Below are positions 50,417-60,328 of a DNA stretch of 64,000 nt, piece after piece. The stretch lies in assembly GCF_035704785.1 (NCBI RefSeq), contig NZ_DASSWP010000030.1, forward strand, positions 1-64,000, written 5' to 3'. Position 1 is the first letter of the stretch; each line of letters opens with the position of its first letter. The position numbers and the translations under genes were made by a program. The stretch is from Gracilimonas sp035704785. Its GTDB lineage: Bacteria; Bacteroidota; Rhodothermia; Balneolales; Balneolaceae. Under the pieces are notes generated by a model. The model saw nothing but the letters and a program-made list of their open reading frames with translations, searched no databases and had not been told where the DNA came from.

Positions 50417-51733
50417 ATGAAAAAGCTACTTAGTAATTTAATTCCCGTAATCCTTTTCTTTGGGATACTTTCAGGTTGTGAAACTTCCAGCCCTGCTATT
50501 GACCAAGCCCAGGTAAATATTTATACCCAAAATTTTGACAGTGCCCATGCCGGACTCGATAGATTCATTGAGCAAAACCCCAATAGTGGTATTGGTTTTT
50601 ACTACAAAGCCCTTGCTTATGCTCAGGAAGCTGTAACAGTAGAACCCCCAAGTGACAGAAAACCTTATTACAGAGACTTTAGAGAAAATATTGTTACTGC
50701 AAGAGAATTTTTTGATGCTGCTGAAGAAAAGCCCGAAGAAGCAGGTGATGTTAGCAACTTGATCCTCAATAATTGGGGTAGAGAGCATAACGCCTCACTT
50801 GATTATGCTACTAACGACAGCGTAATGGCTTCGGTAGAAGAGCCCTTAAAAATTGCTGCTTCACACCTTGAGAATGCGATCATCATAAATCCTGACAGTA
50901 CTCTTTCATATGATGTTTTGTCTCAAATACATTTTATGGATAATAATTATGAAAGTGCTGCTGAGGTGTTATCACAATCTATGGAGTTAAAAGATCCACC
51001 ACCTGCTGATGATTATGACAGACTTGGAGCTTTTTACACTCAACTCGGTGAAACAGAAAAAGCTATCGATGTTTTAAAGGAAGGACTTGAGCTGTACCCC
51101 GACAGTGTAAGCCTTACACAGAAACTTGCTGATAACTATATGACCGCAGGTGAAAGAGAACTGGCAATAGAAGTGCTAGAGGACCTGATTGAAACCGAGC
51201 CTCAGAATCCACAATACCATCTTGCACTGGGTACTATAGTATTGACTGAAACTGACAGTTTTACCGGTCAAATTTCAGATCTATATGATGAAATTTATGA
51301 CTTAAAGAGTGAGTTAAGAAACGCATCCGGCAGTAAAGCAGAAGATCTCAGAAGCCAGATAGAATCTTTAGAGCAAGAGATAAATAAGAATATTGACCAA
51401 ATTCAGAGGTTGAATGACATTGCTGAACAAGAGCTTCTTAGAACCATCGAGTTAAGAGCTGATGATGCAATTGCCTACAATGCATTAGGTGTATTATACA
51501 ACAACAAAGCGGCCATACTCTTTGGACAAAGAAACTACTCTGACGATATGGATCTAGTGGATCAATATGACACACAAGCCAAAGAACAGCTTACAAAAGC
51601 TATGGAAAACTACGAAAAAGCTGTTGAGCTGAATCCTGATAATACATCTGCCTGGCGTAGTCTCTCCAGCATTTATATTACATTAGACATGCAGGAAAAA
51701 GCAGAAGAAGCGCTTGATAAAGCAGGCATGTAA
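50417..51733 (+). CDS. TPR-repeat lipoprotein 1
   Basis: A 438-residue lipoprotein (lipobox LSGC, C21) made largely of tetratricopeptide repeats, for example DDYDRLGAFYTQLGETEKAI, then SVSLTQKLADNYMTAGEREL, and AIAYNALGVLYNNKAAILFG. A coiled-coil insertion of about 50 residues (DEIYDLKSELRNASGSKAED) separates two TPR blocks. It probably scaffolds envelope complexes. The following gene is a paralogue that shares the REHNA/EEHNA element and follows closely, so they are co-expressed. Confidence 0.8.
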   Translation: MKKLLSNLIPVILFFGILSGCETSSPAIDQAQVNIYTQNFDSAHAGLDRFIEQNPNSGIGFYYKALAYAQEAVTVEPPSDRKPYYRDFRENIVTAREFFDAAEEKPEEAGDVSNLILNNWGREHNASLDYATNDSVMASVEEPLKIAASHLENAIIINPDSTLSYDVLSQIHFMDNNYESAAEVLSQSMELKDPPPADDYDRLGAFYTQLGETEKAIDVLKEGLELYPDSVSLTQKLADNYMTAGERELAIEVLEDLIETEPQNPQYHLALGTIVLTETDSFTGQISDLYDEIYDLKSELRNASGSKAEDLRSQIESLEQEINKNIDQIQRLNDIAEQELLRTIELRADDAIAYNALGVLYNNKAAILFGQRNYSDDMDLVDQYDTQAKEQLTKAMENYEKAVELNPDNTSAWRSLSSIYITLDMQEKAEEALDKAGM

Positions 51734-51760
51734 TTGCAGTTATACTTAAAACAAAAAAAA

Positions 51761-52951
51761 ATGAATATATCATCCTTTACCCGGCTTACAGGCTTACTTC
51801 TTGTGGCCGGGTTTTTTTATTCTTGTAGCTCATCTCAAGCCAATATTGATGATCTGCTTGCTAACAATAATTACGAACAAGCAATTACAGAAATAGATGA
51901 CCGGTTACAGGAAGACCCCTCTCAACCCGGCCTCTATATACAAAGAGCAAAGATAAGTGCAGAACTAGCCAGCGATACAGAACCAGAGTTAAGAGCAGAA
52001 TTTTATTCAAATATTGCTAACGATTTTGAATCAGCTATGGAATATGGAGCAAGCCCCGCCCAGCTTTCTACTATTGACAGTCTGCGTCAACAATACTGGA
52101 AAGAGGAACATAATGCCGGATTGCGTATTTCAGAAAATGAAGCGCAATCTGAAAGATTTCAGCGAGCTCAAATTCATTTCCAAAATGCCCTAATTCTAAG
52201 ACCCGATGCTATAAGTTCATATCAAAACCTCTCGGTTGCTCAATTTAATCTTGGAAATTTAGATGAAGCTATCACAAGTTTAGAAACAGCTCTTAATTTT
52301 ACTGATGAACCATCAGCTAAAATCTATGAAAATCTTGGGTATCTGTACCTTGAGAAAGGGAACCCAACTCAAGCTGCTTACTATTATGAATTGGCTAATA
52401 CCAATCTAACTAATGACCTTAATTTAGCTTTTGGATTGATCAATGCTTACATATCAAGTGGCAATAGTAAAGCAGCAGCAGGTATGCTGGAATCACTTGT
52501 TGATGAAAATCCACAAAATGCGAACCTGAGGAACGTATACGGTACTCAGCTTTATGAGCTAACATCAGACATTTTGGATGATCTTAAGACAGCTTATTCC
52601 AATGAAAACGCATCTTTAGTAGAACGAAAAAGAGTGGAAGCTGAAAGAATGGGTGAAAATGCGGAAGAACAACTGGTGGAAGCTTTCAAAAGAGATACTT
52701 CTAATACCGAATACCTGGAAAGTTTAGCTGTGTTTTATAATAATCTATCAGCTAAATATCTTGGATTGGCAAATGCTTCATTCGAAGACGACAAGAACTC
52801 TCTTCGCAATAAAGCTTATACACTTATTGACTTTGCTATCGAGTATTACGAAAAGTTGACTGATCTCGATCCAAATAACTCTGAGTATAATGATAAACTC
52901 GAAGTACTTCAGACATTAAAAGAACGCCATAATACTTCTGCAGCAAATTAA
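51761..52951 (+). CDS. TPR-repeat lipoprotein 2 (paralogue)
   Basis: A 396-residue lipoprotein; the ATG at 51761 (MNISSFTRLTGLLL) is chosen because the lipobox (FFYSC) follows a clean signal peptide. TPR units include DAISSYQNLSVAQFNLGNLD and AKIYENLGYLYLEKGNPTQA. The region KEEHNAGLRISENEAQSERF aligns with the REHNASL region of the upstream gene, so the pair arose by tandem duplication. No catalytic motif is present. The trans-sulfuration gene starts 2 bases after its stop codon. Confidence 0.8.
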   Translation: MNISSFTRLTGLLLVAGFFYSCSSSQANIDDLLANNNYEQAITEIDDRLQEDPSQPGLYIQRAKISAELASDTEPELRAEFYSNIANDFESAMEYGASPAQLSTIDSLRQQYWKEEHNAGLRISENEAQSERFQRAQIHFQNALILRPDAISSYQNLSVAQFNLGNLDEAITSLETALNFTDEPSAKIYENLGYLYLEKGNPTQAAYYYELANTNLTNDLNLAFGLINAYISSGNSKAAAGMLESLVDENPQNANLRNVYGTQLYELTSDILDDLKTAYSNENASLVERKRVEAERMGENAEEQLVEAFKRDTSNTEYLESLAVFYNNLSAKYLGLANASFEDDKNSLRNKAYTLIDFAIEYYEKLTDLDPNNSEYNDKLEVLQTLKERHNTSAAN

Positions 52952-52953
52952 TT

Positions 52954-54090
52954 ATGAAATTTAATACCAAGACTATTCATGCCGGTCAAAAGCCTGAAGA
53001 AACTTCAGGTGCGGTTATGCCCCCCATTTTTCAAACATCCACATACGCTCAGGAAGCTCCCAACAAACATAAAGGATATGACTATGCAAGGGTAGGAAAT
53101 CCTACAAGAACTGCTCTTGAAAAAATGATTGCAGGATTAGAAGGTGCTGATGAGGCAGCTTGTTTTTCAAGCGGTGTTGCAGCAATGGATGCACTAATGA
53201 AGATGCTCCGCCCGGGTGATCACGTTATAACAACTAACGATCTATATGGCGGTTCTTATCGCTTATTCACAAAAGTATTTGAGCCTTATGGTATCAATTT
53301 TACTTTTGTGGATATGACGGATCTGGAAAATGTTAAATCATCCATTACAGAAAAAACAAAACTGATGTGGATCGAAACCCCAACTAATCCTTTACTCCGG
53401 GTTGTTGATATAAAAGCATTGGTTGATCTGGCAAAACCAAATGGCATTCTAACGGTTGTTGATAATACTTTTGCCTCCCCATACCTTCAAAGGCCATTAG
53501 AACTTGGAGCCGATGCTGCCCTTCATTCAGCAACAAAATACCTGGCCGGCCACTCCGATGTCATTCACGGTGCTGTTGCCAGCTCCAATCAGGAGATCAT
53601 GGAGAACCTTCGGTTTCAGACCAAAACATCCGGAGCTGTTCCAGGCCCTATGGACTGCTATCTAACCCTAAGGGGTATCAAAACCTTGAGTGTTCGGGTT
53701 CAGCGTTCAGTTGATAATGCTAAAAAGATCGCTCAATTCCTCGAAGATCATAATAAAGTTGCTTCCGTGTTGTATCCCGGACTTAAATCACACCCACAGC
53801 ACGAACTCGCTAAAAAACAAATGGATGATTTTGGTGCTATGCTTTCATTCACCCTTAAGGATGACTCCATAGAAGCTGCCGTAAAATTCATGAGTAACAC
53901 CAAGATCTTCACCCTTGCAGAAAGCTTAGGTGGTGTGGAATCACTGATCAGTCACCCGGCATCAATGACTCACGGTTCAATCCCTAAAGACGTTCGGGAA
54001 AAAGCAGGATTAAAAGACTCTCTTATCAGAATATCCGTAGGAATTGAAGACTCTGAAGATCTGATAGAAGACTTAACTCAGGCATTTTAG
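52954..54090 (+). CDS. Cystathionine gamma-synthase/lyase-family PLP enzyme
   Basis: A 378-residue Cys/Met-metabolism PLP enzyme. YDYARVGNPTRTALEKMIAG (42-61), ETPTNPLLRVVDI (141-153), D170 (VVDNTFASP), the Schiff-base lysine K195 (HSATKYLAGHSD), and SLGGVESLISHPASMTH near the C-terminus are all standard. The family includes cystathionine gamma-synthase, cystathionine gamma-lyase and O-acetylhomoserine sulfhydrylase; sequence alone does not separate these here. It is closely packed behind two TPR genes, probably without functional meaning. Confidence 0.92.
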   Translation: MKFNTKTIHAGQKPEETSGAVMPPIFQTSTYAQEAPNKHKGYDYARVGNPTRTALEKMIAGLEGADEAACFSSGVAAMDALMKMLRPGDHVITTNDLYGGSYRLFTKVFEPYGINFTFVDMTDLENVKSSITEKTKLMWIETPTNPLLRVVDIKALVDLAKPNGILTVVDNTFASPYLQRPLELGADAALHSATKYLAGHSDVIHGAVASSNQEIMENLRFQTKTSGAVPGPMDCYLTLRGIKTLSVRVQRSVDNAKKIAQFLEDHNKVASVLYPGLKSHPQHELAKKQMDDFGAMLSFTLKDDSIEAAVKFMSNTKIFTLAESLGGVESLISHPASMTHGSIPKDVREKAGLKDSLIRISVGIEDSEDLIEDLTQAF

Positions 54091-54173
54091 GATCACATCA
54101 TTCCCAACTCTTTAGTATTTTTTTGGTATAAGAAAAGCGCTTACAGAATTTCAAATTTCAAATATTTTTTATC

Positions 54174-55352
54174 ATGCGAGATGTAGTAATAGTATCAGCA
54201 AAACGAACTCCAATGGGCTCCTTTGGCGGAAGTCTTTCATCATTTTCAGCTCCGGAGTTAGGTGCTGCAGCCATCCTGGAAGCAGTTAAATCAGGAGGCA
54301 TTAAGCCTGATGATGTTCAAGAAGTATTAATGGGTAACGTGTTATCAGCAGGAGTAGGTCAGGCTCCCGCCCGGCAAGCTACTTTAAAAGCGGGATTAAG
54401 CCAGCGCACTCCTTCTACCACTGTAAACAAAGTGTGTGCATCCGGCATGAAATCTATAATGATAGCCGCAGACCAAATTCGTTTGGGCGACGCGGATATT
54501 ATCATAGCCGGTGGAATGGAGAGCATGAGTAATGTACCCTATTATCTTCCCAAACAACGGTTTGGCGCAAAATACGGCCACACCCAAACAGAAGACGGAA
54601 TTGTTAAAGACGGACTTTGGGATGTTTATAACGATTACCTGATGGGTAACGCCGGCGACCTTTGCGCAAGAGAATGCAACATCAGCCGTGAAGAGCAGGA
54701 TGAATATGCCATCACTTCCTACAAGAGAGCCATTGAAGCTACCGAAAAAGGTTATTTCAAAAATGAAGTGATCAAAATGAAGGTCAAAGACCGAAAAGGA
54801 AATGTTACTGAAGTAGAAAAAGACGAAGAGCTTGATAAGGTTCGTTTTGAAAAAATCCCTCAGCTTCGCCCTGTTTTTGATAAGGAAGGCACAGTTACAG
54901 CTGCTAATGCATCAAGCATTAATGATGGTGCTGCCGCTGTATTGGTTATGAGCGCCGACAAAGCAAAGGAACTCGGACTTAAGCCTCTGGCTAAAATACT
55001 TAGCCATGCAAGTGCTGCAAAAGCACCCGAATGGTTCACTACAGCTCCTGCCGATGCCATCCCTATCGCACTGAAAAAAGCCGGACTTTCAAAGAATGAT
55101 ATTGATCTGTTTGAGATCAATGAAGCCTTTTCAGTTGTTGCTCTCGCTAATAATCAGATATTGGAGTTGGATCCTGAGAAAGTAAATATTCATGGAGGAG
55201 CAGTAAGTATTGGTCACCCTTTGGGATGTTCTGGTGCACGAATTATTGTTACTCTGATCCATGCGCTTAAGAGAACAAAAGGCAAATACGGTTGTGCCGG
55301 CATTTGTAACGGTGGTGGCGGAGCCTCTTCCCTGGTTCTTGAAATGCTTTAA
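54174..55352 (+). CDS. Acetyl-CoA C-acetyltransferase (thiolase)
   Basis: A 392-residue thiolase of standard length. The acylated nucleophile is C88 (VNKVCASGMKS), the general bases are H348 (SIGHPLGCSG) and C378 (GICNGGGGAS), and EINEAFSVVALAN is present near 320. It condenses two acetyl-CoA or cleaves 3-ketoacyl-CoA. With two acyl-CoA dehydrogenases elsewhere in the window it would serve fatty-acid or amino-acid degradation. A strong terminator follows 8 bases after the stop codon. Confidence 0.95.
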   Translation: MRDVVIVSAKRTPMGSFGGSLSSFSAPELGAAAILEAVKSGGIKPDDVQEVLMGNVLSAGVGQAPARQATLKAGLSQRTPSTTVNKVCASGMKSIMIAADQIRLGDADIIIAGGMESMSNVPYYLPKQRFGAKYGHTQTEDGIVKDGLWDVYNDYLMGNAGDLCARECNISREEQDEYAITSYKRAIEATEKGYFKNEVIKMKVKDRKGNVTEVEKDEELDKVRFEKIPQLRPVFDKEGTVTAANASSINDGAAAVLVMSADKAKELGLKPLAKILSHASAAKAPEWFTTAPADAIPIALKKAGLSKNDIDLFEINEAFSVVALANNQILELDPEKVNIHGGAVSIGHPLGCSGARIIVTLIHALKRTKGKYGCAGICNGGGGASSLVLEML

Positions 55353-55360
55353 TAATATTT

Positions 55361-55392
55361 GAGCCTGCTTTTTTGAGCAGGCTCATTTTTTT
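55361..55392 (+). terminator. Rho-independent terminator after thiolase
   Basis: Stem GAGCCTGC (55361-55368) and GCAGGCTC (55377-55384) followed by A and eight T. Confidence 0.95.
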
Positions 55393-55664
55393 TGTTGACA
55401 TTATTGGTTCTCCAACATATCATTACACCAAACAAAAAATCAGATCTGCTATTATATAGAAAACCGTTACTATTCATCTTTTTCACATTTAATAACAAAG
55501 GTTCTCTATACCCATCTATACAGGTCAATTTCAACACTAAATACTATATCTTATATAGGAATACTGCTACAAAATTTTAAGCATCAACCATACGTAAACT
55601 GTAAATAACTCACTCGTATATTTAACAAGCTGCTTTTTATCAGTAGTTTGCTTTGCTTATTAAT
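55393..55664. other. Gene-free AT-rich region upstream of the PorU relic
   Basis: About 270 AT-rich bases. A short plus-strand open frame across 55392-55580 has no recognisable coding signal. Nothing else is seen. Confidence 0.5.
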
Positions 55665-55671
55665 AACCAAT

Positions 55672-55892
55672 GAGGCTCAGACCCGGCAACCCGTTAGATG
55701 TTTCTATCCGTATATATACTCTCAGTGGAAAGCCGGTGCGACATTTTTGAAAATTAACTCATAGATACAAGTCCGTATGCCAGTATTTCATGGGATGGCC
55801 GTGACCGGGATTATGATCGCCTGGGTAACAGTACCTATATTTATGTGCTTCAGGTTACAACAGATACCCCGAAAGGAAGACAAATAGCATAA
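55672..55892 (+). pseudogene. Relic of a PorU-like C-terminus (FlgD-like domain), frameshifted
   Basis: Two frames together encode a recognisable domain. The first reads RPGNPLDVSIRIYTLSGKPV-RHF and stops at TGA 55748-55750. The second, in another frame from 55770, reads SPYASISWDGRDRDYDRLGN and then STYIYVLQVTTD, ending at TAA 55890-55892. This is the conserved C-terminal FlgD-like module of PorU-type gingipain-like proteins (V-x-I-R-I-Y-T-L-S-G, then W-D-G-R-D-x-D-G-D-R-L-x-N-G-T-Y-x-Y). It ends 80 bases upstream of porV, where porU normally stands. The rest of the gene is missing from the window, so it is dead here. Confidence 0.75.
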
Positions 55893-55972
55893 CAAATCGA
55901 AAAGCTCGTAATTATACAATAACATCGTAACTTAATATTGAATCACTTATATTTATATAAAATTTTAGTTTT

Positions 55973-57133
55973 ATGAAGAAAACAATAGGCTTAATTACAG
56001 CAGGATTATTATTTCTATTACCTGCTATCACAAATGCACAGGTCGCCATTACGGCGGTACCCTTCCTGCAAATTGAACCGGATTCCCGTGGCGCAGGTAT
56101 GGGTAATACCGGTGTAGCCATAGCTGATAACGCTTCAGCTTTATTCTGGAACCCGGCCGGTTTGGCTTTTCAGGATGAAACAAAGCAAGCCAGTATCACG
56201 CACTCTAATTGGCTGGCTAACTTTAACGTAAGTGATCTTTTTTATGATTACGTAGTAGGTAAGTATTATATAGAAGGCATTGGAACCATCGGTGCCCATC
56301 TAACCTATCTGAATTTGGGAGAGCAAGCTCAAACTGGGGAAACTAGTCCTGATGTTATTTCCAGATTTAACAGTTATGAAGTTGCATTAGGAGGCTCATA
56401 TGGTTACCAGGTAAATGACAACTTCGCCTTGGGAACCAGTTTACGGCTTATATACTCAAGCCTTGCAAGTGGAGTTCAAACGTCTACTACTATTAGTGCT
56501 CAAAAAGTAAATCCAGGCAGCAGTGTTGCTTTAGATCTTGCATTCTTATACAGAACAGATCCATTTGATGTAGGAGGACGCAATGCCCGATTTAGCGTGG
56601 GGAGCAATCTTTCTAATCTTGGTCCCGGTATTCAGTACACTGATAATGCACAAAAAGATCCTCTACCTACTGTCCTTCGATTTGGCTGGGCGTTTGACCT
56701 CGACCTAGATGATGCGGGTATTAACCGAATTACTATTGCCAACGATATCTCCAAAATAATGGCCAGGACCGATCAGTTTGAAGTTCAAGTCGGAGATTCA
56801 ACTATCACTAAAACTAAAGCGGTTGGGCCTCTCGAAGCATTATTCACTTCCTGGGGAAGCTTTGAACGTTTTGACGGGCAAAGAAATATCGATGTTGGCC
56901 TGATGCAACAGTTTATGATCGGCGCCGGAATTGAATATTGGTATGCTGATCAATTTGCACTCAGAGGCGGTTACTATTTTGAAGATCCTCAAAACGGCGA
57001 TCGTGAATATATCACCTTTGGTGCCGGCATCCGGTACAATCTGTTAGGTGTGGACTTTAGTTATATAAAAACGCTTGAAACTGATCACCCACTTGCCAAT
57101 ACCTTGAGGTTCAGTTTGCTCATCGACTTTTAA
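55973..57133 (+). CDS. porV: Type IX secretion system outer-membrane protein PorV (LptO)
   Basis: A 386-residue outer-membrane beta-barrel of the FadL/PorV type. A signal peptide covers 1-22. The start of the mature protein, QVAITAVPFLQIEPDSRGAG, then MGNTGVAIADNASALFWNPA, is the typical PorV opening. The C-terminus ends in a barrel strand, NTLRFSLLIDF. PorV accepts cargo from the SprA translocon and hands it to PorU for cleavage and attachment of A-LPS. It is followed after 3 bases by a cargo-like gene, and a PorU relic precedes it. Confidence 0.9.
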   Translation: MKKTIGLITAGLLFLLPAITNAQVAITAVPFLQIEPDSRGAGMGNTGVAIADNASALFWNPAGLAFQDETKQASITHSNWLANFNVSDLFYDYVVGKYYIEGIGTIGAHLTYLNLGEQAQTGETSPDVISRFNSYEVALGGSYGYQVNDNFALGTSLRLIYSSLASGVQTSTTISAQKVNPGSSVALDLAFLYRTDPFDVGGRNARFSVGSNLSNLGPGIQYTDNAQKDPLPTVLRFGWAFDLDLDDAGINRITIANDISKIMARTDQFEVQVGDSTITKTKAVGPLEALFTSWGSFERFDGQRNIDVGLMQQFMIGAGIEYWYADQFALRGGYYFEDPQNGDREYITFGAGIRYNLLGVDFSYIKTLETDHPLANTLRFSLLIDF

Positions 57134-57136
57134 TGC

Positions 57137-60100
57137 ATGCATAATTTAAAGGATTTCTTTAAGAGCATGTTATTTTTTAGCATGCTCTTTCTGTTTTACA
57201 ATCATAATATTTTGGCACAAAATGTTTCTGTACAACGTACCCATGCTATTTCCAGTCAACAACCACAGCTAAGTGAAGATTTGAATGCTATCGGGACTCT
57301 GAATATTATTGCTATTATGGTGGAATTCCAGCCCGATAGTAATCGCCTTACATCAGGCACAGGAATATTCGGGACGGACGGAATGGAAGGCCTTCCCTAT
57401 CTCCAAAATGCCTCAGATTTTCGGGTCGAGCCTCTGCCCCATGATATTAACTACTTTGAAGCCCACCTGGAATTCGCAAAGAACTATTACGAAAAATCTT
57501 CCGATGGCCAATTAACTTTAAACTACCAAGTACTTCCAGATATCTACCGTCTCCCCAAAAAGATGGAAGAATATTCGCCAATTGGAGAAACATTTACTTA
57601 CGAAAAAATAGCTGAACTTGCCCGCGATGCCTGGCAACAAGTTGAAAACGGAGTGAATTTCGACAATACCGGCCTTGATCCGGAAAACACAGCCTTCATT
57701 ATTTTTCATGCCGGTGTGGGGCGGGATATTGAGCTTACTGGAACCAACCTTGATATCACTCCGTATGATATTCCTTCACTCTATCTTCGAAAAGAACAAC
57801 TCGGCAATTTATTAGATGAACCTTCATTCAATGGTTTTCCGGTTAATGACGGGTCCTTTAGAGTTACTAACTCATTGATCATACCTCGCACGGAGTCACG
57901 CCGAGGACTTGATATTCAAGACATTGAGTTCGTGTTTCCACTTTCAATTAATGGGTTGTTAATTGCTTCCATTGCCAGCCATTTAGGTTTACCGGATCTA
58001 TTCAATACTGAAACGGGAGATCCCGGAATCGGGCGGTTTGGGCTAATGGATGGTGCCGGTTTCTTTGCATACAACGGTCTGCTTCCTCCCGAACCCTCAG
58101 CCTGGGAAAAAATATACCTAGGTTGGGAGACTCCTTTTATTATAGATAAAAATATATCCGGGGATATTTCACTCCCGGCAAGTTCTCTTGCCCTATCCAA
58201 CAGTATTGCCAAATATGAACTGTCGGATTTTGAATACTTTTTGATAGAAAACCGACACCGAGACCCTGATAATAATGGGATTACCATAACCATTCGTAAA
58301 CCGGATGGTTCCGAAGTTCAGCAAACTTTTACCAATCAGGATATGGCATTCGTTTTTCAGGAAGCTGATTTTGATAAATTATTAGAGGCAGGTACTTTCG
58401 TAAATGCTACCAATTTTGATTTTAGTCTGCCGGGCGGGTTATATACCGGTGGAGATCAAAATGATCCTTCTGACGATCGGAATTTAAATGGGGGTATTCT
58501 GATATGGCATATTGATGAGTCTGTAATTAATACTCAACTAGAAAATGATCGCGTGAATGCGGATCCTGACAGAAGAGGTGTGGATCTGGAAGAAGCAGAT
58601 GGAGCGCAAGATATTGGACAACCTGTTCCCGGTGCACTAAATAACACTGCTGCATTTGGGACTGCTTTTGACTTTTGGTGGTCCGGTAATGATTATCGTG
58701 TGATTTTAGAAACAGGAAGTGAAGTCAGCCTTTACGAAAACAGATTTAGTTTTGATACATATCCTGATAATCGAAGTAATTCCGGCGCGCCATCCTTTTT
58801 CGAATTATATGGCTTCTCCGAAAATCAACCTATAGCTACTTTTAATATCCGCCCGGCAGAACCAAATACTAAATTATATACCTCAGGATTTACAACTCAG
58901 TTAGACACTTCGAAAAGTTACTTTACTGCAGAAGACGACCCCTATTTCAAATATTTCCCTTTTTCACTTTCCATTTATGAGACACCAACTGATACCTTTC
59001 TGATCGTACCTGATCAGGAATCTGTAACAGCAGTATCCATTTCTGATCCTGTAAATATGCAATATCAACTTACGGATGTCTCCGTACAGCAACCCTTTAT
59101 AGCTGATAACCTTATCCTGGCGACTAAACCGGGTAATGGCTCCGGTAGTATTGATATAGCTTCATTGAATTGGAATACAACCTCTTTTGACACTGTCTGG
59201 ACTGCCACACTCCCTCAAAACAAAGGTTTTTTAAGTTCCCAAAATGGGGAAATTCTACATGCCGATCTTACAGCTTCCGGCCTGGACGCTGGCAACGGAG
59301 ACGTTGTATCTGTAAGTACCACTCCTTCTCAGAGATCGGAGATCATAAATGGTGAGTTTTCCGAAGCATCAAATTCAGGGGTGGTTTTTTCTTCTATACC
59401 AAACTTCACCTTTCATCCGGAATCTATTCAAGGGAGGCTTTATACCGGCTCTATTCAGTTAGGAAACCGGATGATATTTTACGTTTTTGAAGATAATAAA
59501 TACTCAGTTATAGACCCGAATTTGGCTGATCCTGAATTAACAATTTTTGAAGAATCCAATGCTGAATGGCCGGCAATACTTGAGAATGCCTCAATTTTAC
59601 GGGTCGACAAAATTAATAACCGCTTGATCGGGATCAATAAAATCGGAGGGACTCAAAACTTTACACCTATTCAGGCCCCTGCAGGAATAAAATTTATTGG
59701 CACACCCCTATTCACTGACCTCATTAGTTCAGATAGTGAATACGCCTCACTCGTCATAGGGCAAGACAGCCTTTCGATGAATATCTATGCCTACCGAGAA
59801 GGTGGCAGATCGGTGAATGGGTTTCCCTTATATATAGGAAGAGCAGTATCCGGCAATGCACAACCGATTCATCCTATTATCTACCAAGGCACTCTTTATG
59901 CTGTCAGTCATAAAGGAGCGCTGAAATCCTGGAATCTGACGCAAGTCACAGATACAAAATGGAGCAGCAGGTACGGAAATAATACTTTTAATAAAGTCTC
60001 TGCACGTGTAAATGATACTTTCCCTGGAAATCCTTCCGGTTTTGGAGTGTTAAATGAAGCCGAGACCTATAACTGGCCAAACCCTGCCAATAATGAAACT

Positions 60101-60328
60101 AATATTCGATTTCAGATAGCTCCACCGGGCGGAATAATTCAAGTAACGGTAATAACCATGAGTGGCCGTATTATCTTTGAGGAAACCGTTACCTCACCCG
60201 GAGGCTTTCCGCAGGAAATTCTGGTTAATACTCAGAACTGGAGCAGTGGCGGATATGTAGCACGGGTAAAGGCTACTGTTGACGGTAAGACTGAAACCAA
60301 ACTCATCAAAATTGGCGTGGTACACTAA
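57137..60328 (+). CDS. M6-peptidase-like protein with destroyed zinc motif and T9SS sorting domain
   Basis: A 1063-residue secreted protein. A signal peptide covers 1-28. Residues about 50-540 resemble M6 (immune inhibitor A-like) metallopeptidases, including GLPDLF at 284-289 and GIGRFGLMDGAG at 297-308. The expected HExxHxxGxxD motif reads A277-S-I-A-S281-H-L-G-L-P-D287: the two zinc histidines and the catalytic glutamate are gone, so it should be inactive. About 560-970 is beta-rich with propeller-like strands. The end (ETYNWPNPANNETNIRFQIA and onward to IKIGVVH) is a T9SS type A sorting domain, fitting its place behind porV. Confidence 0.85.
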   Translation: MHNLKDFFKSMLFFSMLFLFYNHNILAQNVSVQRTHAISSQQPQLSEDLNAIGTLNIIAIMVEFQPDSNRLTSGTGIFGTDGMEGLPYLQNASDFRVEPLPHDINYFEAHLEFAKNYYEKSSDGQLTLNYQVLPDIYRLPKKMEEYSPIGETFTYEKIAELARDAWQQVENGVNFDNTGLDPENTAFIIFHAGVGRDIELTGTNLDITPYDIPSLYLRKEQLGNLLDEPSFNGFPVNDGSFRVTNSLIIPRTESRRGLDIQDIEFVFPLSINGLLIASIASHLGLPDLFNTETGDPGIGRFGLMDGAGFFAYNGLLPPEPSAWEKIYLGWETPFIIDKNISGDISLPASSLALSNSIAKYELSDFEYFLIENRHRDPDNNGITITIRKPDGSEVQQTFTNQDMAFVFQEADFDKLLEAGTFVNATNFDFSLPGGLYTGGDQNDPSDDRNLNGGILIWHIDESVINTQLENDRVNADPDRRGVDLEEADGAQDIGQPVPGALNNTAAFGTAFDFWWSGNDYRVILETGSEVSLYENRFSFDTYPDNRSNSGAPSFFELYGFSENQPIATFNIRPAEPNTKLYTSGFTTQLDTSKSYFTAEDDPYFKYFPFSLSIYETPTDTFLIVPDQESVTAVSISDPVNMQYQLTDVSVQQPFIADNLILATKPGNGSGSIDIASLNWNTTSFDTVWTATLPQNKGFLSSQNGEILHADLTASGLDAGNGDVVSVSTTPSQRSEIINGEFSEASNSGVVFSSIPNFTFHPESIQGRLYTGSIQLGNRMIFYVFEDNKYSVIDPNLADPELTIFEESNAEWPAILENASILRVDKINNRLIGINKIGGTQNFTPIQAPAGIKFIGTPLFTDLISSDSEYASLVIGQDSLSMNIYAYREGGRSVNGFPLYIGRAVSGNAQPIHPIIYQGTLYAVSHKGALKSWNLTQVTDTKWSSRYGNNTFNKVSARVNDTFPGNPSGFGVLNEAETYNWPNPANNETNIRFQIAPPGGIIQVTVITMSGRIIFEETVTSPGGFPQEILVNTQNWSSGGYVARVKATVDGKTETKLIKIGVVH

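Noticed and set aside
55392..55580. 62-codon open frames on both strands after the thiolase terminator
   Set aside because: AT-rich with runs of Phe, Leu and Asn codons and no similarity to any protein I recognise; probably noncoding.
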